Shown: piece by piece, positions 8,819 through 19,008 of the stretch
Position numbering within the stretch: the first letter of the stretch is position 1
Layout: every line of letters begins with the position of its first letter
Source: Lachnospiraceae bacterium
Lineage (GTDB): Bacteria > Bacillota > Clostridia > Lachnospirales > Lachnospiraceae
Assembly (NCBI GenBank): GCA_017540355.1
Contig: JAFYBE010000075.1
Coordinates: forward strand, 1 to 46,845
Length of the DNA: 46,845 bases
Reading direction: 5' to 3'
Position numbers and translations under genes: made by a program
The notes under the pieces: generated by a model
Databases searched by the model: none
Seen by the model: only the letters and a program-made list of their open reading frames with translations
What the model was told of the DNA's origin: nothing

Positions 8819-10042
8819 ATGGAAGTATTGGTGGTGGGTGCCGGCGCATCCGGAATGATGGCTGCCATAAGTGCTGCAGGAATGGGTGCTTATGTTACGA
8901 TCTGTGAAAAAGAAGATATAGCCGGACGTAAAATCCTTCGCACCGGTAACGGTAAATGCAATCTCGGCAACAGAGAACTTCGTACGGATTATTATCATTC
9001 ATCGGATAATGAATTGCTGGATGCATATTTTTCCAAATTTGATGAGGAGGATACGATCCGTACGTTCAGAAGTATGGGCCTTATCATCAAAGAATCGGGC
9101 GGACTTTTTTATCCGTTCTGTGAGCAGGCTTCGGTTGTCAGAGATGTGCTTTTGTCAAATATTGAGGCATACGGTATAAAGGTTTTGTATGATACTTATC
9201 CCGAGAAGATAGTCAAGGTTAAGCCTGACAGATTTGAAGTCACTTTTGACGGAAGAACCAGAGAATATGACAGAGTAATCCTTGCATGCGGAAGTTATGC
9301 GGGAATTGATAAAAAGGACAGACTCCCATCGGATATAGACGGATACAGTCTGGCATACAGTCTCGGACATACGGTTATACCCGTTAAGCCCGCGTTGACT
9401 GCTCTTAACTGCAAAGGCGATTTCTGGAAGGAGATATCGGGAGTCAGGGCCGAAGCGCTTATAAAACTTACATGCGATGACAGCTATATCGGATGTGAGT
9501 ATGGTGAGGTTCAGTTTACCGATACGGGCATAAGCGGAATTCCCGTATTCCAGTTAAGCCACTATGTCGGAGCGAATCCCGACAGATCATACTCCGCTGT
9601 TTTGGATCTTATGCCGGGGCTTGATGAAGACGAGTATATATCTCTGATGCAGAATCGTATGCTTGCTTTCCAGGGTCATAAGGTCAGGGATTTCGTTATC
9701 GGAACGATCAATTCAAAGCTCGGTGAATATATCGCTTCGCTTGCAGGACTTAATATGGATGATGCTATAGGTGATTCGACCGAAGATAAGATTATAGAAT
9801 TTGTCGGACTTATCAAGTGTTTTAAGGTAGATATCAAGAACACCAAAGATTTTACACATTCCCAATGCTGCAGCGGAGGAATACCTCTTAGAGAGACAGA
9901 TGACAACTGCCAGTCAGTAAAGACCCCGGGACTTTATATATGCGGCGAGATGCTTGATGTAGATGGTGCATGCGGAGGATATAACCTTCAGTGGGCATGG
10001 ACATCGGGATATATTGCAGGCAGGGCTGCAGGCAGTTATTGA
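8819..10042 (+). CDS. NAD(P)/FAD-dependent oxidoreductase, HI0933/BaiN-like (aminoacetone oxidase family)
   Basis: A soluble flavoprotein of the HI0933 family. The FAD Rossmann motif GAGASGMMAA lies at residues 7-16, followed by the family signature GRKILRTGNGKCN. The C-terminal ICGEMLDVDGACGGYNLQWA closes the FAD site. The length of 407 residues is typical. The start at 8819 is chosen because AGGAGA (8810-8815) precedes it; the frame is open further upstream, but into the flippase gene. The reaction is unknown: members have been annotated as aminoacetone oxidase or bile-acid-related reductase, and neither is shown here. It is followed directly by another FAD enzyme. Confidence 0.82.
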   Translation: MEVLVVGAGASGMMAAISAAGMGAYVTICEKEDIAGRKILRTGNGKCNLGNRELRTDYYHSSDNELLDAYFSKFDEEDTIRTFRSMGLIIKESGGLFYPFCEQASVVRDVLLSNIEAYGIKVLYDTYPEKIVKVKPDRFEVTFDGRTREYDRVILACGSYAGIDKKDRLPSDIDGYSLAYSLGHTVIPVKPALTALNCKGDFWKEISGVRAEALIKLTCDDSYIGCEYGEVQFTDTGISGIPVFQLSHYVGANPDRSYSAVLDLMPGLDEDEYISLMQNRMLAFQGHKVRDFVIGTINSKLGEYIASLAGLNMDDAIGDSTEDKIIEFVGLIKCFKVDIKNTKDFTHSQCCSGGIPLRETDDNCQSVKTPGLYICGEMLDVDGACGGYNLQWAWTSGYIAGRAAGSY

Positions 10043-10049
10043 TGATATT

Positions 10050-11627
10050 ATGATTAGAATCGATCAGATTAAGACAGGTACGGATACGGAAGATATTTAC
10101 GGATATCTCCGCAAGTCCGTTGCAAAGAAGCTCCGGATTAAAGAAGATTTTGCTTTTGAGATAGTTAAGCACAGTCTGGATGCAAGGAAAAAGCCCGAGC
10201 TTTATAACGTTTATTCGGTTGATGTCAAAGTTGACAATGAATTGAGCGTTCTAAAAAGAAGCGGGTGCAAACAGGCAAGAATTGTCAGTAAAAAGGAATA
10301 TGTATGGCCCGAAGGTAGAGCGGGCGAATACAGACCCGTAATAATCGGGATGGGACCTGCGGGTCTTTTTTGCGGTTATATGCTAAGCCTTGCGGGATGC
10401 AGACCGATAATCTGTGACAGAGGCGACAGGGTTGACTTAAGACAGAAAGATGTTGAGTCATTCTGGGTGAAAGGAACCCTCGATCCCGAATCGAATGTTC
10501 AATTCGGCGAAGGCGGAGCAGGCACTTTTTCGGACGGTAAGCTTAATACGCTGGTCAATGACAAATTCGGACGTAATGAACTTGTCCTTAAGATATTTGT
10601 TGAGAACGGAGCGCCCCAAGAGATTCTGTATGAGAGCAAGCCTCATATCGGAACGGATATATTAAGTATAGTCGTAGCCAATATGCGTAACCGGATGATT
10701 GGTTTGGGAGCCGAATTCAGATACAGATGCAGGCTTGATGATATCAGTAGTTCATCCACACATATTACGGCATTTTTTGATAACGGTGAAAGTCTTGATA
10801 CCGATGCGTTGGTCCTTGCTATAGGACACAGTGCAAGAGATACTTTTAAGATGCTTTATGATAAAGGCATTCCGATGTCTGTCAAGGACTTTGCCGTAGG
10901 ATTAAGAGTATTACACCCAAGGGAGCTGATTGATTCGGCTCAGTACGGAGTGCAGAATCTTGATAAAGGACTCGGAGCAGCCAATTACAAGCTGGCTTAT
11001 ACATCCGGAAGCGGACGCGGCGTATACAGTTTCTGTATGTGCCCCGGAGGTTATGTGGTCAATGCCTCATCTATAGCGGGACAGACCGCTGTTAACGGTA
11101 TGAGCTACAGTAAGCGTGACGGTGTGATGTCCAACAGCGGGATAATCGTCAGTGTCGGAGTTAAGGATTACGGAAGCGACGATGCGCTTGCCGGAATGAG
11201 GTTTCAGTCAGAGCTCGAGAAGAAGGCATACAGTCTTGGTAAAGGTAATATTCCGGTACAGACATATCTTGATTATATCAACGCCGATAAGACCGTAAGC
11301 GGTATATCCTGCGACGGCTTTAAGGGCGATATACATATGACGGATATGTCGGGTTTGTTGCCCGAAGGTCTGCGCAAGTCTTTTATTGAAGGTATGGGTG
11401 CTTTTGATAAGACAATACCCGGATTTGCCGGCAAAGAAGCAATACTGGCAGGAATAGAGAGCAGAACATCCAGCCCTGTCAGAATACACAGAGGTACGGA
11501 CGGAAGATCCGAATACGGATTCATATATCCGTGCGGTGAGGGCGCGGGATATGCAGGCGGTATTACGTCTGCCGCAATGGATGGAATATATATAGCGGAG
11601 GAGATATGGAAGAGACATTTGATCTGA
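10050..11627 (+). CDS. FAD-dependent dehydrogenase of the COG2509 type
   Basis: A 525-residue flavoprotein of unknown reaction. An N-terminal domain of about 100 residues (IRIDQIKTG...) typical of this family precedes the FAD motif IIGMGPAGLFCGYML. Later motifs are QFGEGGAGTFSDGKLNT, and CMCPGG with ESRTSSPVRI near the C-terminus. The ATG at 10050 is preferred. The frame is open upstream, but only within the previous gene; the ribosome site is weak, and with only 7 bp between stop and start, coupling is likely. The last 22 bp overlap proB. Two different flavoproteins back to back suggest a shared redox role, but nothing in the sequence defines it. Confidence 0.8.
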   Translation: MIRIDQIKTGTDTEDIYGYLRKSVAKKLRIKEDFAFEIVKHSLDARKKPELYNVYSVDVKVDNELSVLKRSGCKQARIVSKKEYVWPEGRAGEYRPVIIGMGPAGLFCGYMLSLAGCRPIICDRGDRVDLRQKDVESFWVKGTLDPESNVQFGEGGAGTFSDGKLNTLVNDKFGRNELVLKIFVENGAPQEILYESKPHIGTDILSIVVANMRNRMIGLGAEFRYRCRLDDISSSSTHITAFFDNGESLDTDALVLAIGHSARDTFKMLYDKGIPMSVKDFAVGLRVLHPRELIDSAQYGVQNLDKGLGAANYKLAYTSGSGRGVYSFCMCPGGYVVNASSIAGQTAVNGMSYSKRDGVMSNSGIIVSVGVKDYGSDDALAGMRFQSELEKKAYSLGKGNIPVQTYLDYINADKTVSGISCDGFKGDIHMTDMSGLLPEGLRKSFIEGMGAFDKTIPGFAGKEAILAGIESRTSSPVRIHRGTDGRSEYGFIYPCGEGAGYAGGITSAAMDGIYIAEEIWKRHLI

Positions 11628-12502
11628 TCACAAGACCGGAGATAAAGGACAAGAAGAGGATAGTCGTTAAAGTCGGCTCATCATCTCTTGTGCACGGCGA
11701 GACGGGAGGTCTTGATTATACCAAGCTTGAAGTGCTTGTAAGGGAACTTTGCAATATAAGCAATCAGGGCAAGGATGTTATTTTGGTAAGTTCGGGAGCG
11801 ATTGCCGTCGGTAAGAAGGTAATCGGCCAGGCGGCCGTTAACAGTCAAAAGGGTAATATGGGCTTTAAGCAGGCCTGTGCGGCAATCGGTCAGGCAAGGC
11901 TTATGATGACATATCAGAAGCTTTTCAGTGAATACAATCATATCGCTGCCCAGATACTTATGACCAAGAATACGGTTACGGATGATATCAACAGAGAGAA
12001 TGCGCACAATACATTCACAGAACTTCTGAATATGGGTATTATTCCCATCGTCAACGAGAACGATACCGTATCGACATATGAGATTGTTGTAGGAGACGAC
12101 GATGTACTCATAGGCGATAACGATACGCTTTCAGCCATTGTAGCATCGCTTACCGAGGCAGATCTTTTGATTCTTCTGTCGGATATAGACGGCCTGTATA
12201 CGGACGATCCGAGGAAGAACGGAGATGCGAAGTTTATATCAAGAGTAGATGAACTTAACGACGAATTCTTTGATATGGCCAAGGGTTCGACGGGAAGCAG
12301 CGTAGGAACGGGCGGAATGAACACCAAACTTAATGCTGCGAAGATTGCTACAAGTTCCGGAGCGGACATGATAATAGCCAATGCGAAGGATATGAGGATA
12401 CTTCATCGTATCATGGACGGAAGAGAGGTCGGAACATTCTTTAAGGCCAATCATGATGCGAATTTTGATATGATAGATTTTATCAATCATGTGAATGACT
12501 GA
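11606..12502 (+). CDS. proB: Glutamate 5-kinase, short form without PUA domain
   Basis: Phosphorylates glutamate to gamma-glutamyl phosphate, the first step of proline synthesis. The amino-acid-kinase fold is recognisable from IVVKVGSSSL at the N-terminus, VSSGAIAVG, NENDTVS, LLSDIDGLYT and GTGGMNTKLNAAKIA. The protein ends after 298 residues, so the C-terminal PUA domain of the longer bacterial enzymes (about 370 residues) is missing; no frame remnant of it is seen. GGAGGAG just before 11606 supports the start inside the previous gene. proA, its usual neighbour, is absent here: a folate enzyme follows with an 8 bp overlap. Confidence 0.93.
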   Translation: MEETFDLITRPEIKDKKRIVVKVGSSSLVHGETGGLDYTKLEVLVRELCNISNQGKDVILVSSGAIAVGKKVIGQAAVNSQKGNMGFKQACAAIGQARLMMTYQKLFSEYNHIAAQILMTKNTVTDDINRENAHNTFTELLNMGIIPIVNENDTVSTYEIVVGDDDVLIGDNDTLSAIVASLTEADLLILLSDIDGLYTDDPRKNGDAKFISRVDELNDEFFDMAKGSTGSSVGTGGMNTKLNAAKIATSSGADMIIANAKDMRILHRIMDGREVGTFFKANHDANFDMIDFINHVND

Positions 12503-13085
12503 TGCAGACGATATGGATTTAAGTGTTTTAAGGAAAGATATCATTGCAAAAAGGCGGACTCTTAGTGTGGATAAGCGCCTTGAGTTAAGCGATACAATCG
12601 CCGGACGCCTTTTTGAAACGGATGAATATAAGAATGCGGATACAGTACTTATATATGCCGATTATAACGGAGAAGTTGCTACCGACAGGATAATCAACAG
12701 GTGTTTTCTTGACGGTAAGGCAGTATATGCGCCTGTTTGCGGCAAGGACTGTGACCTTGCATTTTACAGGATATATGCGCTTGATGAGATGGAACCGGGA
12801 GCATATGGGATAAGAGAACCGTTAACCATCGAATATCTTAAGTTATCGGATAAGGATATCAGCGATAAAAGCGTTTGTATAACTCCTGGCAGTGTATTTG
12901 ACAGACATTGCAACAGGTGCGGATACGGCAAAGGATATTATGACAGATTCTTTGCGAATACGCCGATAGGAATACGTATCGGGCTGGCATATGATTTTCA
13001 GATTACCGAAGATATCACAGTCAAAGATACTGATATAGCGATGACAATGATCATCACAGAGAATGAGACGATAAATGGAAAATAA
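12495..13085 (+). CDS. 5-formyltetrahydrofolate cyclo-ligase
   Basis: Converts 5-formyl-THF to 5,10-methenyl-THF with ATP, clearing an inhibitory folate and returning it to the one-carbon pool. Family motifs are present: an N-terminal LRKDIIAKRRTLS, PVCGKDCDLAFYRI, GAYGIREP and the C-terminal TPGSVFD followed by RCGYGKGYYDRF. The 196-residue length is normal. The start at 12495 overlaps proB; an internal ATG at 12513 is a possible alternative, and neither has a clear ribosome site. The gene overlaps miaB by 11 bp. Confidence 0.9.
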   Translation: MTDADDMDLSVLRKDIIAKRRTLSVDKRLELSDTIAGRLFETDEYKNADTVLIYADYNGEVATDRIINRCFLDGKAVYAPVCGKDCDLAFYRIYALDEMEPGAYGIREPLTIEYLKLSDKDISDKSVCITPGSVFDRHCNRCGYGKGYYDRFFANTPIGIRIGLAYDFQITEDITVKDTDIAMTMIITENETINGK

Positions 13086-14496
13086 AGAAGAATTGGCAAG
13101 ACAGCTTGAATATATAGATAAGCTTACAAAAGTAACGGATGAGCTTAAAGATCAATTGGGTCATTTACCCAAATGTGCGGTTGTTACTTTCGGATGTCAG
13201 ATGAATGCAAGGGATTCCGAAAAGTTAAGCGGAATACTTTTGAAAGTCGGTTTTGATCTTGATTGCGACGAAAACGATGCGGATCTGGTAATCTACAATA
13301 CCTGTACGGTAAGAGATAATGCAAATCAGAAAGTGTACGGGCATCTCGGCACGCTTAAGGCAAGGAAAAAGAAGCAGCCGAATCTTAAAATCGTTCTTTG
13401 TGGCTGTATGATGCAGGAGCAGAGCGTCATTGAGACCATTTCGAAAGATTATAAGTTTGTCGATCTTGTATTCGGGACTCACAATATTTTTAAATTTGCG
13501 GAGCTTTTATATAACATGTATGAAGCCGGCTCGCAGATTATAGACATATGGGAGAGTACAGACGATTATGTTGAAGATCTGCCGGTTAATCGTAAATACA
13601 CCTATAAATCCGGCGTCAATATCATGTACGGATGCAATAATTTCTGTACATACTGCATAGTGCCATATGTAAGAGGTAGGGAGAGAAGCAGAGATCCGAA
13701 AGAGATATTAAGAGAGATAGAAAAACTTGTTGCAGACGGTGTTGTTGAGGTTATGCTTCTCGGACAGAATGTTAACAGTTACGGTAAAGGACTTGATACG
13801 CCCCTTACTTTTGCACAGTTGCTGCAAGAAGTTGAGAAGATTGACGGATTAAAGAGAATTCGTTTTATGACTTCACATCCCAAGGATCTCTCGGATGAAT
13901 TGATAGAGGTTATGGCAAAGTCCGATAAGATCTGCAGACATATCCATCTGCCGCTTCAGTCGGGTTCTGACAGAATACTTAAGGAGATGAACCGAAGGTA
14001 TACCAAGGAACAGTATATAGCTTTGGCTGAGAAGATTAAGAAGGCTATTCCCGATATTGCCATAACAACGGATATAATTATTGGCTTTCCGGGCGAGACC
14101 AAAGAGGATGTCGATGAGACAATCGATGTTATCAAAAGGGTCGGATATGACAATGCTTTCACTTTCATATATTCTAAGAGGACCGGAACTCCTGCTGCTT
14201 CAAGAGAAGATCAGGTTGATGAAGCTTTTGCAAAAGAACAGTTTAAGAGAGTCTTGGATGCTGTTCATGAATCGGCAGGACTTAGTAACAGTTCTTTGAC
14301 CGGCATGGTTTTTGATGCTTTGGTTGAGGAGATTTCGGATAATGATCCGACGATGGTCACGGGAAGGCTTTCAAATAATAGTATGGTTCATTTCAAGGGA
14401 GGAAGTGAGCTTATCGGACAGATAGTTCCCGTTAAGCTTGAAAGCGCCAGGGGATTTTACTACATAGGCAGGATGATCGATAACAATGACAATTGA
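13075..14496 (+). CDS. miaB: tRNA-2-methylthio-N6-isopentenyladenosine synthase MiaB
   Basis: A radical-SAM methylthiotransferase that adds the 2-methylthio group to i6A37 of tRNAs reading UNN codons. The N-terminal UPF0004 domain holds the auxiliary-cluster cysteines (TFGCQMN, NTCTVRDNA, LCGCMMQ). The radical-SAM motif is CNNFCTYC followed by VPYVRGRERSR. A TRAM domain closes the protein. At 473 residues it is full length. Its substrate-making partner miaA lies in the same transcript downstream of mutS and mutL. It overlaps mutS by 11 bp. Confidence 0.95.
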   Translation: MENKEELARQLEYIDKLTKVTDELKDQLGHLPKCAVVTFGCQMNARDSEKLSGILLKVGFDLDCDENDADLVIYNTCTVRDNANQKVYGHLGTLKARKKKQPNLKIVLCGCMMQEQSVIETISKDYKFVDLVFGTHNIFKFAELLYNMYEAGSQIIDIWESTDDYVEDLPVNRKYTYKSGVNIMYGCNNFCTYCIVPYVRGRERSRDPKEILREIEKLVADGVVEVMLLGQNVNSYGKGLDTPLTFAQLLQEVEKIDGLKRIRFMTSHPKDLSDELIEVMAKSDKICRHIHLPLQSGSDRILKEMNRRYTKEQYIALAEKIKKAIPDIAITTDIIIGFPGETKEDVDETIDVIKRVGYDNAFTFIYSKRTGTPAASREDQVDEAFAKEQFKRVLDAVHESAGLSNSSLTGMVFDALVEEISDNDPTMVTGRLSNNSMVHFKGGSELIGQIVPVKLESARGFYYIGRMIDNNDN

Positions 14497-17155
14497 GTAC
14501 GACAAGTTGTCACCGATGATGAAACTTTATATGGACACCAAGGATGAATACAAGGACTGTATTTTATTCTACAGACTCGGTGACTTCTATGAGATGTTTT
14601 TTGATGATGCACTTACCGCATCCAAAGAACTTGATATAACCCTTACGGGCAAGCAGTGCGGACTTATCGAGCGCGCTCCGATGTGCGGAGTTCCCTATCA
14701 TGCGGTTGAGCATTATCTTGATAAGCTCGTTGCCAAGGGATATAAGGTCGCAATCTGTGAGCAGGTTGAGGACCCGAAGCTTGCCAAGGGACTTGTTAAA
14801 AGAGAAGTTGTTCGTATAGTTACGCCAGGCACCAATACAAGTGAAGAGGTACTGGACAAAGAGAACAACAACTATATCATGAGTATTTCCTATACTTGTG
14901 ACAACATAGGTATATCCGTCGCCGATGTTACAACAGGAGATTACTATCTCTGTGAAGTTACGGGGATTAAGGATTTAACGGATGAGATAATCAAGTATTC
15001 TCCATCCGAGATTGTATGTAATGAAGCCTTTTTGGTAAGCGGCATCAACATTTCGGATTTAAGGGAGAGGCTTAATATAGCGATATCCGCAATGCCGCCT
15101 CATTATTATGATGAGGACAGATGCAGGAATTTTATCGCTAAGCATTTCGGTGTTAACGGTATAGCCGGACTTGGAATTGCCGATTTCCCTAACGGCGTTG
15201 TTGCGGCCGGCAGCCTGCTTCAATATCTGTATGAGACGCAGAAGCAGGAGCTTAAGCATTTTACGCATATATACCCTTATATCGCCAGCAGATATATGCT
15301 CATAGACAGCGCAACTAGGCGTAATCTTGAGCTTACGGAGACATTAAGGGATAAGCAAAAGAGAGGCTCCCTGCTTTGGGTTTTGGATAAGACCAAAACC
15401 GCGATGGGAAGCAGAACGCTGTCATCATATATAAGGCAGCCGCTTGTTGAAGCTGAAGCAATAGATGACAGACTTGATGCCGTAGATATACTTAAGAGTA
15501 ATCCGATTGAGAGAGACGAATTAAGAGAGTATCTCGGAACCGTATATGACCTTGAGAGGATTGTCGGCAAGGTATGTTTCGGCACGATCAATCCCAGAGA
15601 TATGCTGGCACTCAAGTCATCGCTTTCGATGCTGCCTGCGATTAAGCTTATAACCAAAGAACTGGACAGCAAGTTGATTAAAGATATAAGCGAAGACATC
15701 GATCCTTTGGAAGAAATATTTACCATGATCGATGAGGGAATTGAAGAGGAACCTCCGCTTTCAATAAGAGAAGGCGGCATCATTAAAAGCGGATATGACA
15801 AGGACATTGACGAACTCAGGAAGGCCAAGACCGAGGGCAAACAGTGGCTTAATGATTTCGAAGCCGAAGAACAGGAGAGACTCGGAATTAAGAGCCTTCA
15901 TGTAAAGTACAACAAGGTTTTCGGCTATTGCATAGAGATATCCAACGGAGCCAAAGACAAGGCGCCGGATGATTATATCCGCAAGCAGACGCTTACAAAT
16001 GCCGAGAGATTTACCTGCCCCAGATTAAAAGAACTCGAGGATATGATTCTTGGGGCCGAGGATAAGCTTAATACTCTTGAATATGACATGTTTGTCAATA
16101 TGCGTGAGGCGATTCGCGCCAATATAGAGAGTATCCAGACTACGGCCAAGGCCATAGCTGCACTTGATGTATATGCTTCTCTTGCACTGGTTGCCGAGCA
16201 GAACAACTACAGCAGACCCAAGCTTAACAATAAAGGGAGCATTACGATTGTTTCGGGCAGACATCCTGTTGTTGAGAAGATGATATCCGGGGATATGTTC
16301 GTATCTAACGATACATATCTTGATAAGAACAAGAAACTTATATCGATCATTACGGGTCCCAATATGGCCGGTAAGTCGACATATATGAGACAGGTAGCCC
16401 TCATATCCTTAATGACTCAGATAGGTTCTTTTGTGCCCGCCGATAAAGCGGATATGTGTATTGTTGACAGGATATTTACCCGTGTCGGTGCAAGTGACGA
16501 TCTGGCAAGCGGTCAGTCCACATTCATGGTTGAGATGAACGAAGTTGCCAATATTTTACGTAATGCGACTTCGGACAGCCTGATAATCCTGGATGAGATA
16601 GGAAGAGGAACCTCTACCTTTGACGGTTTGAGCATTGCATGGGCCGTTGTTGAACATATAGCCAATACAAGGGTACTTGGTGCCAAGACGCTTTTTGCGA
16701 CACATTATCACGAACTTACCGAACTTGAAAGCAAGATGAACAATGTCAACAATTACTGTATTGCGGTTAAGGAAGACGGTGATGATATTGTGTTCCTTCG
16801 TAAGATAATTAAGGGCGGAGCGGATAAGAGCTACGGTATTCAGGTGGCGAAGCTTGCCGGCGTTCCTGACATTGTAATAGGACGCGCCAAAGAGATTGTA
16901 AGTCAGCTGGTTGATAACGATATCATAGATAAGATACAGAGCATTGAGGTTTTCGGCAATCAGGATAATAAGGGCAAAAAGGATGAGCACTACGATCAGG
17001 TAGATCTGACACAGATGTCACTTTTTGCGACCACAACGGACGAGGATGTGCTTAAAGAGCTCAAGGAACTTGATATAAGCAACCTTACGCCCCTCGATGC
17101 ACTCAATACACTTTATAAACTTCAGAATTCTCTTAACAACAGGTGGAACGGCTAG
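14486..17155 (+). CDS. mutS: DNA mismatch repair protein MutS
   Basis: Recognises mismatches and small loops and recruits MutL. The 889-residue protein has the full domain set: the N-terminal mismatch-recognition domain with the FYRLGDFYEMF motif (the inserting Phe lies in the GDFYEMF segment), connector, core and clamp, then the ATPase with Walker A GPNMAGKST (about 624-632), LDEIGRGTSTFDG and FATHYHEL. The C-terminus (about 800-889) is the usual dimerisation tail. The start overlaps the end of miaB. mutL begins 8 bp later behind a strong AGGAGGA. Confidence 0.97.
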   Translation: MTIEYDKLSPMMKLYMDTKDEYKDCILFYRLGDFYEMFFDDALTASKELDITLTGKQCGLIERAPMCGVPYHAVEHYLDKLVAKGYKVAICEQVEDPKLAKGLVKREVVRIVTPGTNTSEEVLDKENNNYIMSISYTCDNIGISVADVTTGDYYLCEVTGIKDLTDEIIKYSPSEIVCNEAFLVSGINISDLRERLNIAISAMPPHYYDEDRCRNFIAKHFGVNGIAGLGIADFPNGVVAAGSLLQYLYETQKQELKHFTHIYPYIASRYMLIDSATRRNLELTETLRDKQKRGSLLWVLDKTKTAMGSRTLSSYIRQPLVEAEAIDDRLDAVDILKSNPIERDELREYLGTVYDLERIVGKVCFGTINPRDMLALKSSLSMLPAIKLITKELDSKLIKDISEDIDPLEEIFTMIDEGIEEEPPLSIREGGIIKSGYDKDIDELRKAKTEGKQWLNDFEAEEQERLGIKSLHVKYNKVFGYCIEISNGAKDKAPDDYIRKQTLTNAERFTCPRLKELEDMILGAEDKLNTLEYDMFVNMREAIRANIESIQTTAKAIAALDVYASLALVAEQNNYSRPKLNNKGSITIVSGRHPVVEKMISGDMFVSNDTYLDKNKKLISIITGPNMAGKSTYMRQVALISLMTQIGSFVPADKADMCIVDRIFTRVGASDDLASGQSTFMVEMNEVANILRNATSDSLIILDEIGRGTSTFDGLSIAWAVVEHIANTRVLGAKTLFATHYHELTELESKMNNVNNYCIAVKEDGDDIVFLRKIIKGGADKSYGIQVAKLAGVPDIVIGRAKEIVSQLVDNDIIDKIQSIEVFGNQDNKGKKDEHYDQVDLTQMSLFATTTDEDVLKELKELDISNLTPLDALNTLYKLQNSLNNRWNG

Positions 17156-17163
17156 GAGGATAT

Positions 17164-19008
17164 ATGTCTTTGATTCATGTATTAAGCGATGAGACTATCA
17201 ACAGAATAGCTGCAGGTGAAGTTGTAGAAAGACCTGCCAATGTGGTCAAGGAACTTGTCGAGAACGCCATTGATTCGGGCGCCGATGCGATAACCGTCGA
17301 GATCAAGGACGGTGGAATATCGATGATAAGGGTGACTGATAACGGAAGCGGAATTAGCAGGGAAGACATTCCGAAAGCCTTCTTAAGGCATGCCACGAGC
17401 AAGATTGAAGACAGCACGGATCTTCTTGCGATAAGAAGCTTAGGATTTCGAGGTGAGGCCTTAAGTTCGATTGCCGCAGTATGTCAGGTTGAACTTATGA
17501 CCAAATCAAAGGATTCGGTTATCGGAACCAGATATGTAATTGAGGGATCGAAGGAGATAGAGACCAAGGATGTCGGTGTTCCTTCGGGTACTACGATCAT
17601 CGTTAAGAACATATTCTTTAATACACCTGCAAGGCGCAAGTTTCTAAAAAGTCCCATAACCGAAGGCGGTTATATAGCCGACCTTTTGGAGCATCTTGCA
17701 CTTGCCAATCCGGATATATCGTTTAAGTTTATTTCGGGAAGCGATGTAAAGTTCCATACGTCCGGCAACGGAGACAAGAAGGAACTTATATACAGGCTGT
17801 TCGGTAAGGATGCCGCATCCAATCTTGTTAAGCTTGAGACCGAAAAGGACGGACTTAAGCTTGAAGGATATCTGGGTAAGCCTGAGCTTAACCGCAGTAC
17901 AAGAAATTATGAGAACTACTTTGTAAACGGCAGATATGTCAAAAACGATGTGATATCATCGGCTGTTGAAGAAGGTTACAGAGAATACCTTATGCAGCAC
18001 AGATTCCCGTTCTTTGTTCTCTATATAGAGATGGATCCTAAGGATGTGGATGTCAATGTGCATCCTGCAAAGATGGAAGTCAGGTTTAAGGACAATGTAT
18101 ATATGTCCGATTACATTTCAAGTGCCGTTGCAAGCAAACTTAAGGTTACGGAGATGATACCGGAGACCGTCCTTGTTAAGGAAGAGGAGCCCAAGCCTTC
18201 GGTTTCAACGGTTGAGCCGTTTGAAGAGAAGCGTATAAGCAAGGATATAAGTGCAGGCAGCCTTGATATAAGAAGAATACTCGGAGAATCGGTGCCGGGA
18301 AAAGAGCCTTATCCTGAGGCGCCCGAAGTCACCCATGAGCATAATGTCATTAAGGCATCGGATGCGATTATCGTCAATACATCCGTTCAGATGGAACTTT
18401 TTGATGACAAGCTTTTAAGCCGGGATGCGGTTGCGGAGTATGAGATTGTCGGTCAGATTTTTGAGACCTATTGGCTGTTCACTTATAAAGACAAGCTTAT
18501 AATGATGGATCAGCATGCGGCACATGAGAAGGTGAAATATGAGTCCCTGCTTGCACAGATGAAGAACAAAGATGTTGTAAAGCAGATGATATCGCCGGCC
18601 ATAGTGATTACGTTATCCCCGACCGAACTGTCTGTGCTTAACGATTATAAGCAGAACTTTACGGATATCGGTTTTGAGATAGAGGAATTCGGCGGTTCGG
18701 ATATAAGTTTAAGGGCAATACCGATGGACTTATACGGTCAGTCACCCAAGGAACTGTTTTTGAATATCCTCGATGAACTTGGCAACGGCAGGATAAGCGG
18801 AGTGCCGGAGGCAATTAACGACAAACTTGCTTCTATGGCTTGCAAATCTGCGGTTAAAGGCAATACTCCGATGAGTGCGCCTGAGATAAAAGAACTTCTG
18901 GCGAAGCTTTTAACGCTTGATAATCCGTATAACTGTCCGCACGGCAGGCCCACGATGATTACGATGTCGAAAAGCGAACTTGAAAAGCGATTCAAGAGGA
19001 TCGTATAG
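17164..19008 (+). CDS. mutL: DNA mismatch repair protein MutL (endonuclease type)
   Basis: A GHKL ATPase with C-terminal nickase. The N-terminal motifs ELVENAIDSGAD, DNGSGIS and GFRGEALSSI are intact. The C-terminal domain carries DQHAAHEKVKYE, matching the DQHA-x2-E-x4-E metal site of nicking MutL proteins, plus ACKSAVK and CPHGRPT. This is therefore the endonuclease-proficient type found in bacteria without MutH. The ATG at 17164 is chosen because AGGAGGA (17154-17160) precedes it; an upstream in-frame GTG at 17143 would lie inside mutS. The protein is 614 residues long, normal for the family. miaA begins directly after its stop. Confidence 0.96.
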   Translation: MSLIHVLSDETINRIAAGEVVERPANVVKELVENAIDSGADAITVEIKDGGISMIRVTDNGSGISREDIPKAFLRHATSKIEDSTDLLAIRSLGFRGEALSSIAAVCQVELMTKSKDSVIGTRYVIEGSKEIETKDVGVPSGTTIIVKNIFFNTPARRKFLKSPITEGGYIADLLEHLALANPDISFKFISGSDVKFHTSGNGDKKELIYRLFGKDAASNLVKLETEKDGLKLEGYLGKPELNRSTRNYENYFVNGRYVKNDVISSAVEEGYREYLMQHRFPFFVLYIEMDPKDVDVNVHPAKMEVRFKDNVYMSDYISSAVASKLKVTEMIPETVLVKEEEPKPSVSTVEPFEEKRISKDISAGSLDIRRILGESVPGKEPYPEAPEVTHEHNVIKASDAIIVNTSVQMELFDDKLLSRDAVAEYEIVGQIFETYWLFTYKDKLIMMDQHAAHEKVKYESLLAQMKNKDVVKQMISPAIVITLSPTELSVLNDYKQNFTDIGFEIEEFGGSDISLRAIPMDLYGQSPKELFLNILDELGNGRISGVPEAINDKLASMACKSAVKGNTPMSAPEIKELLAKLLTLDNPYNCPHGRPTMITMSKSELEKRFKRIV

